From Syntrophobacterales bacterium (lineage in GTDB: Bacteria > Desulfobacterota > Syntrophorhabdia > Syntrophorhabdales > WCHB1-27), in the NCBI GenBank assembly GCA_017881765.1, contig JADGQN010000293.1, positions 1 to 6,212 on the forward strand: a stretch of DNA of 6,212 nt. The letters run 5' to 3'. This document shows, piece after piece, positions 1 through 5,608 of this stretch. Position numbers and translations under genes: made by a program. The number at the start of each line of letters is the position of its first letter. Positions within the stretch are counted from its first letter, which is position 1. A model generated the notes under the pieces. The model saw nothing but the letters and a program-made list of their open reading frames with translations, was not told the origin of the DNA and did not search any database.

Positions 1-10
1 CATGACGAAC

Positions 11-75
11 GGAGGCGTACCCCAGGTACGTCGCAGTGAGGCAGGGCGCAACACCCACTGACGTGGGTACCCGGA
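11..75. repeat. GC-rich double-hairpin element at the window edge
   Basis: Two dyads are visible. CGTACC at 16-21 pairs with GGTACG at 25-30 across a 3-nt loop, and the stem can extend through a G-T and a G-C pair to 14-32. ACCCAC at 53-58 pairs perfectly with GTGGGT at 63-68 across TGAC. The stretch lies downstream of the minus-strand gene ending at 103. No T-tract follows on either strand, so it is not a standard terminator. The order hairpin, GC-rich linker, second hairpin resembles a dispersed intergenic element or structured RNA. Family membership cannot be shown from one copy, and the left boundary may lie outside the window. Confidence 0.35.
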
Positions 76-102
76 AGGTATACACTTGAAGGTGAATCGG
101 CA

Positions 103-717
103 TTAGTACGCTTCCAGTGATTCGACCAGGACAAGCTCACAAGCGCCGCGGCCCGTGTCGGTGCGGGAAAGCGAGCTTCTCCAGCGCCAGCCACCCGGAG
201 CGCGAGCCTCTACAAGATAGCCCTGCAGATGGATCACGTGGCCGCGCCTCAAGCCTTTGAGGAGTTTTTCGATCTGCACGTTCCCCGGGATCATGTGCAT
301 ATTGGCGGTGTGGGATTCAACCACCTCGCGAGGAACAGGAAAAGATTTCGCACTCCAGAAATAGAAGCGGTCACCCTGACTGAATTTGAAGTCCTCAAGG
401 TTCTTCTGATCGGACATGGGACCCCATCCGAGGGCAAGATCCACGGGCGCCAGATCAGCCACGCGGCCAAAGTAGTAGCGTTTTGAAAGGATGACACGTG
501 CCTTGATGTCAAATGAAGCGAGAGGCTTTAGCGAGAACTCTTTTTTCTTGATTTCGGGCAGGTCAGCGATGGTTCCTTGCACTGGCTCGGCGGCAACCAG
601 CACGCCGGGAGGCCGGGAAATTGTGCGATCCGACCACGTATGGTAGGCTGCGATAAAGAAAAGAATGATCAGAAGCCAGAGGTACTTCACCTTTCTTTCT
701 TCGGCCTTTTTTAGCAA
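103..717 (-). CDS. Unrecognised membrane-anchored protein, about 200 aa
   Basis: I cannot assign a function. As read from a TTG at 717 it has 204 residues. A basic N-terminus is followed by one hydrophobic segment at about residues 12-25 (YLWLLIILFFIAAY), then a soluble domain of about 175 residues, so a signal-anchored or exported protein is likely. The soluble part has blocks that look like family signatures: LGWGPMSD (97-104 region), SHTANMHMIP (135-144), GWRWRSS (176-182) and TGRGACE (188-194). My impression is that such proteins recur as hypotheticals in Deltaproteobacteria. The start is uncertain. TTG at 717 has no clear Shine-Dalgarno sequence, and a GTG at 690 would give a protein starting right before the membrane segment. 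An ATG just upstream is out of frame and stops at once. It is transcribed divergently from the aldolase operon. Confidence 0.75.
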   Translation of the reverse strand: MLKKAEERKVKYLWLLIILFFIAAYHTWSDRTISRPPGVLVAAEPVQGTIADLPEIKKKEFSLKPLASFDIKARVILSKRYYFGRVADLAPVDLALGWGPMSDQKNLEDFKFSQGDRFYFWSAKSFPVPREVVESHTANMHMIPGNVQIEKLLKGLRRGHVIHLQGYLVEARAPGGWRWRSSLSRTDTGRGACELVLVESLEAY

Positions 718-791
718 AGCATAATAAGAACGGATTTTGGAAGAAAAAAAGAGGAAAGATTTTTGTTGAAAGATTTCTCGCGGATTGGCAC

Positions 792-829
792 ACTTGAGTC
801 ATGAGAACGTCAAGTCACTCTTGAGTGAC
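792..829. promoter_or_regulatory. Palindromic operator-like cluster before the aldolase operon
   Basis: GTCACTC (814-820) and GAGTGAC (823-829) are perfect inverted repeats around TT. ACTTGA (792-797) is inverted as TCAAGT (810-815). The motif CTTGAGTSA occurs directly repeated at 793-801 and 820-828, 27 nt apart. The cluster ends about 12 nt before the Shine-Dalgarno sequence of the aldolase gene and is followed by AAAATTTTT. It could be a regulator-binding site. In RNA, GTCAC/GTGAC could also form a small hairpin before the T-run, which would be a weak terminator or ribosome-access switch. I see no convincing sigma70 promoter in 718-853. Confidence 0.4.
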
Positions 830-841
830 AAAATTTTTCTG

Positions 842-847
842 AGGAGG
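842..847 (+). promoter_or_regulatory. Shine-Dalgarno sequence fixing the aldolase start
   Basis: AGGAGG lies 6 nt before the ATG at 854. The frame stays open upstream to a TTG at 785, but that codon has no ribosome-binding site. Starting at 854 also puts the basic n-region and hydrophobic core of the signal peptide at the N-terminus. Confidence 0.85.
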
Positions 848-853
848 TTAGCA

Positions 854-1708
854 ATGAGAGGAAAGAAATGGATGGCAGTGTTGAGATCAAACAGGCTGGG
901 CTTTGTTGGCGTGGTGATGGTTGCTCTTCTTATGGTGTCTCCTTTAGTAACTGCGTCCTACGGTCAGGGCGCTTTCAATCAGAGCCCTAAGACGGCTGCT
1001 GAGGCAATTGATCAGTTGGTGTGGGCAAACAGGATCCTCGCTAACGAAGGTATCTTTGATTTCCTCGGTCATATAAGTGTGCGCAACCCGGAGAATAGCA
1101 AGACATTTTTCATCTCTCGTGCCATCGCGCCCGAGACCGTGACAAAGAGTGATATCCTTGAGGTAGACCTCGAAGGGAATGTCGTCACCAAGACCCAGTT
1201 TAGGCCCTATTCCGAGCGTATTATTCATGCCGGGATCTTAAAAGCGAGACCGGACGTCAACTCCGTGATCCACGCGCATCCGATCCCTGTAGTGACGCTC
1301 TCGGTGTCCGAGGTGCCTTTCCGCATCGTTTCGCATCCGGGCTCCATCTTCTATGAGGGCGTGCCCTTTTATGACGAATACGATTTCACATCACCGGGCA
1401 ATACAGGCATGCTCGTGACAACGAAAGAGGAGGGGGAGCGGGTCGCAAAGACACTCGGCAAATCAACGGCCATGATCATGCGCGGTCACGGATGCAATGT
1501 CGTGGGGAAGAGTGTGCCTGACACGGTGCGTACGGCGATTTCGCTGCGAGACAACGTGGTAATCCTCCTCGGCGCCCAGCAGTTCGGCAAAGTGAAGACG
1601 GTACCCTACGAGGAGGCAAAGGCGGCAGCGAAGGCGCTTGGTAACGCCGAGCGCGGCTGGAACGCGTGGGTAAACCGCGTCAAGATAGCAATGCCCGATA
1701 TGCGGTAG
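854..1708 (+). CDS. Exported class II aldolase/adducin-family protein
   Basis: This is a 284-residue protein with the class II aldolase/adducin fold, a zinc-dependent lyase family that includes L-fuculose-phosphate aldolase. The family's metal and catalytic residues are visible: HAH gives His140 and His142, RGHG gives His212, and Glu121 (in SERIIHAG) sits at the catalytic glutamate position. The phosphate-grip region reads GHISVR (72-77) instead of the GN-S form of sugar-phosphate aldolases, so a non-phosphorylated substrate is likely. Unusually for the family, residues 1-36 look like a signal peptide: RGKK, a hydrophobic core at about 16-34, and a possible cleavage near VTA-S. The domain starts near residue 45. 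A binding-protein gene follows after 24 nt, pointing to one operon and perhaps a periplasmic enzyme. The exact reaction is unknown. An uncleaved membrane anchor is the alternative to full export. Confidence 0.88.
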   Translation: MRGKKWMAVLRSNRLGFVGVVMVALLMVSPLVTASYGQGAFNQSPKTAAEAIDQLVWANRILANEGIFDFLGHISVRNPENSKTFFISRAIAPETVTKSDILEVDLEGNVVTKTQFRPYSERIIHAGILKARPDVNSVIHAHPIPVVTLSVSEVPFRIVSHPGSIFYEGVPFYDEYDFTSPGNTGMLVTTKEEGERVAKTLGKSTAMIMRGHGCNVVGKSVPDTVRTAISLRDNVVILLGAQQFGKVKTVPYEEAKAAAKALGNAERGWNAWVNRVKIAMPDMR

Positions 1709-1732
1709 AAGCAGGGCAGGGGGTTATGTAAG

Positions 1733-2713
1733 ATGGCAAAGCCTATGGTTGTCCCGATTTGCGGCCTTCTGGCGTTCTTCTCCATCCTGCTTGTGCCGGC
1801 TCCCGTGCCAACGCAAGCGGCGGAATACCCTGAGCGGACGATCACACTCCTTGTACCATATGCCCCTGGAGCTGTCACCGATCTGGGCGCTCGCGCCCTG
1901 GCTGAAGCGATGGAGAAGAACCTGAAGAAGGCGGTGGTTGTTGTGAACAGACCGGGAGGGGGAACAACAATCGCCGGCAATACGGTGGCCAACGCCAAAC
2001 CGGACGGTTATACGCTTGGCTACTTTCCGTCTTCTGCAAGCCTCCCGGAGGTCTACACCTACTTTTATCAAGCCCCCTATTCGAGTAAAGAGCTGAGACC
2101 CGTCTGTCGTGTGGTTGCGCCGGTGCTCACCGTCGCGGTTAAAGGAGACTCGCCTGTGAACAGCCTCAAGGACTTCGCCGAGTACGCGAGGAAGAATCCG
2201 GGGACGAAGATCGGCACCAACGGCAAAAGCACGACCGGGTATCTCGCCATCCGGGCTATCGCCAAAGCCGAAAACCTGAGCCTCGTCGATGTGCCCTTCG
2301 AGGGTGGCGCTCACATACTGGCAGCCATTCTCGGCGGACATGTGCCAATAGGGGTGCCTTCTTATCCTGAAGTGAAGTCACTGGCCGATGCAAAGCAGAT
2401 GAAGATACTGGCGTTCCTTATTGAGAGAAGGGCTGATTTTGCCCCCAATGTCCCTACTATGGTAGAGCTGGGCTACAGGCTGGCTGCCCCTTCCTTCAAC
2501 GGAGTTTTCGCGCCGAAAGGCACGCCGGATGCTGTTGTTGCCAGGTTGAACGATGCGGTTACCAGGATCACTCAGGATGCAGCGTTCCAGACCAAGATCA
2601 ACAACATCGGCATGCAAGTCTTTTTCGAAGATACCAAGTCTTTCGAGAGGTCGCTGGAGCAACAGAAGAAGAACCTGCAGCAATTCTTTAAAGACGAGGG
2701 TCTGGTTAAGTAA
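1733..2713 (+). CDS. TctC/Bug-type periplasmic solute-binding protein
   Basis: This 326-residue protein belongs to the tripartite tricarboxylate transporter (TTT) receptor family (TctC/Bug). Such receptors bind carboxylates or related small molecules in the periplasm and pass them to TctAB-type membrane proteins. A signal peptide spans residues 1 to about 29 (cleavage near TQA-AEYPER). Family landmarks follow in order: VPYAPGAVTD (41-50), NRPGGG (72-77), AKPDGYTL (88-95), VPFEGG (187-192), GGHV (201-204) and VPTMVELGY (240-248). The first ligand loop reads PGAVTD rather than the usual PGGxxD, which may change specificity. Length is normal for the family. It starts 24 nt after the aldolase gene behind a modest GGGGG-type ribosome-binding site (about 1717-1723), so it is probably co-transcribed. 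No TctA or TctB gene lies nearby. The ligand cannot be read from sequence. Confidence 0.93.
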   Translation: MAKPMVVPICGLLAFFSILLVPAPVPTQAAEYPERTITLLVPYAPGAVTDLGARALAEAMEKNLKKAVVVVNRPGGGTTIAGNTVANAKPDGYTLGYFPSSASLPEVYTYFYQAPYSSKELRPVCRVVAPVLTVAVKGDSPVNSLKDFAEYARKNPGTKIGTNGKSTTGYLAIRAIAKAENLSLVDVPFEGGAHILAAILGGHVPIGVPSYPEVKSLADAKQMKILAFLIERRADFAPNVPTMVELGYRLAAPSFNGVFAPKGTPDAVVARLNDAVTRITQDAAFQTKINNIGMQVFFEDTKSFERSLEQQKKNLQQFFKDEGLVK

Positions 2714-2737
2714 GGATTTCCGGAGTCTAAGGTATGG

Positions 2738-2792
2738 GTGGCCGCCGCTCTGTACGGCGGCCACTGCCGCAAAGCGGATGCGGAACCGCTTT
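2738..2792. terminator. GC-rich hairpins between convergent genes
   Basis: GTGGCCGCCG (2738-2747) and CGGCGGCCAC (2755-2764) form a perfect 10-bp stem with a 7-nt loop. Just after it, AAAGCGG (2771-2777) pairs with CCGCTTT (2786-2792), or alternatively CCGC (2767-2770) pairs with GCGG (2774-2777). The hairpins lie between the plus-strand binding-protein gene ending at 2713 and the minus-strand gene ending at 2832, where a shared transcription end is expected. No long T-run follows on either strand, so a classical intrinsic terminator is not shown. RNA 3'-end protection or a Rho-assisted stop are alternatives. Confidence 0.5.
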
Positions 2793-2831
2793 CGTGAAGA
2801 TGTGGGCTGCCCTAAGGTTGCAAGGCTGTGC

Positions 2832-3446
2832 TTAGTATTCGCCTGCACCCAGGGGCATGTCGATGGACAGAAAGCTAAGTTCCGGGCCAATGTCCATCCC
2901 TGGAGACCACAGGGGTAGCTGGTCCAGCTTTTCGATCTGCTCGGGAGTGAGGATTTTCCTTCCCTCGATGACCGTCCGTGCAACCTTATCCATCAGCTGT
3001 TGTCGGAGTGGGCCCAGCTCTCTCTCTTTCTCCAGGAGCTTTACTTCCGCTACCTTCGGGTCTGCGAAAAGTTTTCGCATCTCCAGCTGCTTCTGAAAAA
3101 AATCGTATCTCAGGTCGCGAGTTTCACGATAGAACCGGTTTCGCAGTTCCCTGCATTTATCGATTTGTGCGCGGGTGAGACCGAGGTATGCTGCGAGGGC
3201 ATTAGTTTCCGGCGTGACGTATGGGGCGCCCATCGTCGGACCAAGTGCCATGCCGCTCTGAGATGGTGCCCCGGGAGTGCCGAAGGACCGCGCAGACGGC
3301 GCAGACGGCGCAGGCGTTCCACTGATGATCCCGGCGGCCGATGGATTCCCCGGCGGTCCCTGAGTAAACTGGCTCCATGCCTCCGTACAGGCTAACCATG
3401 ACATCATGATCAAGGCGACGATTCCCAACAAAATATTTCTCTTCAT
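2832..3446 (-). CDS. Spy/CpxP-like periplasmic LTxxQ protein
   Basis: This 204-residue protein carries two copies of the LTxxQ motif that marks the Spy/CpxP/ZraP family: LTRAQ at 90-94 and LTPEQ at 166-170. They flank a charged all-helical region (about 95-165) of the kind that forms the curved helical-hairpin chaperone dimer. Family members act in the periplasm in envelope stress, metal sensing or preventing protein aggregation. Residues 1-25 look like a signal peptide (KRN, hydrophobic core, cleavage near AWS-Q). Residues 26-80 are a low-complexity linker rich in Pro, Gly, Ser and Ala. The C-terminus after 175 is an extra tail. The ATG at 3446 is chosen over an in-frame ATG at 3473 because AAGGAGG lies 6 nt before it. 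It probably follows the minus-strand gene at 3596-4012, with a structured 149-nt gap between them. Assignment to one specific member is not possible. Confidence 0.82.
   Translation of the reverse strand: MKRNILLGIVALIMMSWLACTEAWSQFTQGPPGNPSAAGIISGTPAPSAPSARSFGTPGAPSQSGMALGPTMGAPYVTPETNALAAYLGLTRAQIDKCRELRNRFYRETRDLRYDFFQKQLEMRKLFADPKVAEVKLLEKERELGPLRQQLMDKVARTVIEGRKILTPEQIEKLDQLPLWSPGMDIGPELSFLSIDMPLGAGEY
3290..3316. repeat. Three 9-bp tandem repeats inside the Spy-like gene
   Basis: GCGCAGACG, GCGCAGACG and GCGCAGGCG follow each other without a gap. On the minus strand they encode an Ala-Pro-Ser repeat in the linker after the signal peptide. The array stays in frame, so copy-number change would lengthen or shorten the linker by three residues without breaking the protein. 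Confidence 0.85.
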
Positions 3447-3452
3447 TTTGAT

Positions 3453-3459
3453 CCTCCTT
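3453..3459 (-). promoter_or_regulatory. Shine-Dalgarno sequence fixing the Spy-like start
   Basis: AAGGAGG on the minus strand, 6 nt before the ATG at 3446. The upstream in-frame ATG at 3473 has no comparable site, so the nine extra residues are probably not translated. Confidence 0.85.
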
Positions 3460-3512
3460 GGAAGCATCTTCATTTACCGCCACTCGACGAAACACTGTTT
3501 TATCACAGCTTC

Positions 3513-3577
3513 CATCTTCCCAGTCGCACAAAGTGCGACGGTCTTCCTAGTGACGCTTTGCGTCACGGTCGTCCTAG
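3513..3577 (-). repeat. 27-nt-period hairpin array between two minus-strand genes
   Basis: Read on the minus strand, an anchor of about 10 nt recurs at exactly 27-nt steps: TAGGACGACC (from 3576), TAGGAAGACC (from 3549) and the weaker TGGGAAGATG (from 3522). The first two are each followed by a perfect 7-bp hairpin with a 3-nt loop. These are GTGACGC/GCGTCAC at 3550-3566 (loop AAA on the minus strand) and GTCGCAC/GTGCGAC at 3523-3539 (loop TTT). The stems differ in sequence but both pair fully, which suggests that the structure is what is kept. The array lies in the 149-nt gap before the Spy-like gene, so it would sit in its mRNA leader or in the intercistronic RNA. Confidence 0.7.
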
Positions 3578-3595
3578 CGATAGCGAAGCATCCTG

Positions 3596-4012
3596 TTAAG
3601 GAAGCGGACGTCCTGCGTCTTGTCCGTATTCCCTCACGCTCTTCGCGAGTCGCTCGCTCTGCTCCACCTCTTTTTCAGATGGAAAATCAAAGAGATGCTG
3701 CATCTCGGTGATTACCTTTTCGAGTGCGGCTTCACCGCCCTTGATTCTTTTGTAATCGAGCAGAAGCCCCAGGTAAAGGTGCTCGAGGGCATTGAGGGAC
3801 ACGCGCGATCCTTTTCCGGGGAGGTCGTTGAGGAGGCTCAATACTATTTCGTAACCTCCGGCTTCTCCCTCATGAAAAGGCACCTCCAGGGGGAGCTCCT
3901 CCGCAGTCACATGCTTCTTGGCCTCTTTCCTGCTCTCGGTAACCATCTTCTTTACTCTGCTTCGAAACGCTTTCAGATCCTTATCCAGATTCCGAATATC
4001 ACGGTCTTGCAT
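3596..4012 (-). CDS. Small helical cytoplasmic protein of unknown function
   Basis: I do not recognise this 138-residue protein. It is highly charged, has no signal peptide or membrane segment, and has no cysteine. Residues 5-40 form a Lys/Arg/Glu-rich, probably helical stretch. A middle part (about 53-90, GYEIVLSLLNDLPGKG then LEHLYLGLLLDYKRIK) looks like amphipathic helices, and a further helix covers 93-130. The start is well supported: GGAGGGAGGG lies 6 nt before the ATG at 4012. Its stop sits immediately beside the 27-nt hairpin array, and the Spy-like gene follows in the same direction, so the two may share a transcript. Nothing seen points to a catalytic site, and a structural or regulatory role is only a guess. 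Confidence 0.75.
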   Translation of the reverse strand: MQDRDIRNLDKDLKAFRSRVKKMVTESRKEAKKHVTAEELPLEVPFHEGEAGGYEIVLSLLNDLPGKGSRVSLNALEHLYLGLLLDYKRIKGGEAALEKVITEMQHLFDFPSEKEVEQSERLAKSVREYGQDAGRPLP

Positions 4013-4411
4013 GGTTCACCCTCCCTCCACCCGCGAGCCGGTGGCCGGTCCCTGTAGCACTGGAGAAGATCATGTATCTTAAATTAGTTTTCCGCTACTC
4101 ACGGCTCACGGTTATTCTTTACGTAATTTAATACCCGTTGCGAAAGAAATCAGCGGCAGGGAGTAAAGAACAGGAAAATGATAAAACAGGTTGAGGAAAG
4201 GACTGACAAGAAAAGGTCAAGGTTGAGGTTAAGATGGGAAAGAACTTAAACAGAGATTTGAGAATTAAATTCTCAGAATTACGGGTGAGAAACTAAAGCG
4301 AAGGCTCAGTGAATTACAATTTACAAAGGCTTCCGTCTCATCCCTCGCAGTCGTTTTTTTTCTTAACCTTAGCCTTAACCTTTGTTTTAGTCCTTACCTC
4401 AACCTGTCTTG
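4013..4411. other. 399-nt gene-free region
   Basis: No convincing coding sequence on either strand. It lies between the start of the small unknown gene (4012) and the stop of the second binding-protein gene (4412). It is AT- and purine-rich compared with the flanking genes. It contains a tandem 7-bp duplication (CTCACGG twice, 4098-4111), a 7-bp hairpin TGAGAAT/ATTCTCA with a 3-nt loop (4259-4275), and the long inverted repeat listed separately. I see no clear promoter for the small gene here. Confidence 0.7.
4188..4405. repeat. Long imperfect purine/pyrimidine inverted repeat
   Basis: The left arm, 4188-4233 (starts AGGTTGAGG, ends GGTTAAG), matches the reverse complement of the right arm, 4362-4405. 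By hand alignment, 37 of 44 paired positions match, plus a 2-nt gap. The 128-nt spacer holds a small hairpin at 4259-4275. Both arms are built from a degenerate hexamer of the form (T/C)(A/G)AGG(T/C), such as TGAGGT, TAAGGC and TAAGGT. This could be a small non-autonomous mobile element, a dispersed intergenic repeat, or simply two stretches of the same hexamer repeat in opposite orientation. Confidence 0.6.
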
Positions 4412-5419
4412 CTAATACGGGCTTGTGGCCGGCTCCTTTACGAGGCCGGTCTCTTTCAGGTTCTTCTCCAACCTGGACCATACGCGCTTCAAGTAATCAT
4501 CGTAATCTTTCCCGACTATCAGGATCGGCACCAAGTCAAGCTTCTCGACCGCGACCTTGACCTCTTTGCTCTCCGCCGCCTTTGCGAAAGCGTTTTCCAG
4601 CTTCTTCGTGATATCCGGGGGCAAACCGGCAGGTCCCACGATGCAGAAAACGGTCTCGTTCGCAAAGTCGTAGCCGAGATCCTTGAGCGTTGGGACGTCC
4701 GCAAAATTGGGGTTCCTTTTCTCCTCAGTGACGGCCAGGATCCTCATAGTGCCCGACTTTACAAACGGGACCCACTCGGGACCGACCGATGCCACATCTA
4801 CGTGCCCGCCCAGGAGCGCGGTGAGCGCGTCTGCATTTCCCTTGTAAGGAACGTGGATCCATTTGATCCCGTCCTGGTGTTCGACGAATGCCATAGCGTG
4901 GTGCATAGCCGTGCCTATGCCTCCGGTGCCGTATTTTATCTTGTTGGTATTTTTCTTTGCGTATTCGACCATTTCCTTGAAGGTTTTCCAGGGCGCGTCA
5001 GCCTTCACCACGATGCCGTTGTATGGGCCGGCATACGCGATAAGCGGTGTGAAGCTCTTCAGTGGTTTAAATGTGACCTTCTGCATTTGTGGGGCCCTGA
5101 CGATGCCGGTGCTCACGCCGCCGCACAGCGTGTACCCATCGGGCTTCGCATTAGCCACAAGGGCATACGCAACGGTTCCGCCCCCACCGGCCCTGTTCTC
5201 TATGATTATCGGTTTGCCCAAAATCTTTTCCGCGGCAGCCGAGATGGACCGGGTGCAAATATCCACGGAACCGCCCGGCGCCATGGATATGTACATCGTT
5301 ATCGGACGGTCCGGAAACTCGGCTCTGGCCTCAGCAGGAAAAAACGAAGCGATGAGTATAAAGAAGCAGGCAGACCAGAAACAGACTGCCGGAAGCCTGT
5401 TGTCACAATGTCTTTTCAT
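4412..5419 (-). CDS. TctC/Bug-type periplasmic solute-binding protein
   Basis: This 335-residue member of the TTT receptor family has an exported N-terminus (residues 1-33, cleavage near ARA-EFPDRP). It shows the canonical ligand loop APGGSVD (47-53), then NRAGGGG (75-81), AKPDGYTL (91-98), VPYKGNADALTALLGGHVD (190-208) and VPTLKDLGY (242-250). Unlike the receptor at 1733-2713, it keeps the full PGGxxD loop, and the two differ throughout, so they are not a recent duplication. AAAAGGAG on the minus strand (5427-5434) precedes the ATG at 5419. It is transcribed from a strong-looking promoter at 5513-5541 and lies divergent from a molybdenum-hydroxylase subunit gene. A shared substrate or regulator is plausible, but the ligand is unknown. 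No membrane components are present. A plus-strand frame over 4409-5503 is an antisense shadow. Confidence 0.94.
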   Translation of the reverse strand: MKRHCDNRLPAVCFWSACFFILIASFFPAEARAEFPDRPITMYISMAPGGSVDICTRSISAAAEKILGKPIIIENRAGGGGTVAYALVANAKPDGYTLCGGVSTGIVRAPQMQKVTFKPLKSFTPLIAYAGPYNGIVVKADAPWKTFKEMVEYAKKNTNKIKYGTGGIGTAMHHAMAFVEHQDGIKWIHVPYKGNADALTALLGGHVDVASVGPEWVPFVKSGTMRILAVTEEKRNPNFADVPTLKDLGYDFANETVFCIVGPAGLPPDITKKLENAFAKAAESKEVKVAVEKLDLVPILIVGKDYDDYLKRVWSRLEKNLKETGLVKEPATSPY

Positions 5420-5452
5420 GATTTGTCTCCTTTTGCGTCGCCGGGTCTGCCT

Positions 5453-5539
5453 GAAAAGCGCGTGTCGGGCTTGTCCCGTTACGGCGTACTTACAATTTGT
5501 TGATTTAGCCTGATTTTAGAAAAGCGTGCAGGGCTTGTC
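5453..5539. repeat. Direct repeat over the minus-strand promoter
   Basis: GAAAAGCG, then CGTGTC, then GGGCTTGTC at 5453-5475 is repeated as GAAAAGCG, TGCA, GGGCTTGTC at 5519-5539. Nineteen of 21 aligned positions match, with a 2-nt indel and 66 bp start to start. The second copy fills the spacer between the -35 and -10 boxes of the receptor promoter and the first lies in its 5' leader. This is the layout expected of paired repressor sites. Confidence 0.6.
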
Positions 5540-5541
5540 AA
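5513..5541 (-). promoter_or_regulatory. Sigma70-like promoter of the second binding-protein gene
   Basis: On the minus strand, TTGACA (5541-5536) is a perfect -35 box, followed by 17 nt and TAAAAT (5518-5513), which matches five of six -10 positions. Transcription would start near 5506, giving a leader of about 85 nt before the ATG at 5419. Confidence 0.75.
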
Positions 5542-5578
5542 CAAAAAATCGGTTGTCTTCTGAACTATACACTTTTTC

Positions 5579-5608
5579 TTGACAAAGAAACACCGGTAAT
5601 ACTAACAT
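5579..5608 (+). promoter_or_regulatory. Divergent sigma70-like promoter toward the Mo-hydroxylase gene
   Basis: TTGACA (5579-5584), an 18-nt spacer and TAACAT (5603-5608, four of six matches). The -35 box lies 37 nt from that of the opposite promoter, and together they form the inverted repeat TTGTCAA (5535-5541) and TTGACAA (5579-5585). The start would be near 5615, giving a leader of about 245 nt. The -10 box is only fair. Confidence 0.5.

Noticed and set aside
785..853. Upstream TTG start adding 23 residues to the aldolase
   Set aside because: No ribosome-binding site precedes it. It would place the palindrome cluster inside coding sequence and bury the signal peptide, while the ATG at 854 has AGGAGG at ideal spacing.
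1724..2341. Minus-strand frame of about 205 codons inside the first receptor gene
   Set aside because: It lies antisense to clear TTT receptor sequence, has an Arg-rich translation without a domain, and has no ribosome-binding site that I can see.
2378..2983. Minus-strand frame of about 201 codons running across the convergent gap
   Set aside because: It overlaps the ends of two better supported genes and spans the 10-bp hairpin. The translation shows no family.
3000..3395. Plus-strand frame of 131 codons with an Arg-rich tract
   Set aside because: The Arg run is the antisense of the Ala-Pro-Ser repeat in the Spy-like gene, so it is a by-product of the 9-bp repeat.
3513..3600. Possible CRISPR array, because of 27-nt periodicity
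   Set aside because: Only about 10 nt per unit is conserved, the variable part is itself a perfect hairpin, there are at most three units, and no cas gene is present.
4409..5503. Plus-strand reading frame of 364 codons, longer than the gene opposite it
   Set aside because: It is antisense to a receptor gene with full TctC/Bug motifs, a signal peptide, a ribosome-binding site and a promoter. Its own translation shows no recognisable family and is rich in Arg, His and Cys as shadow frames often are.
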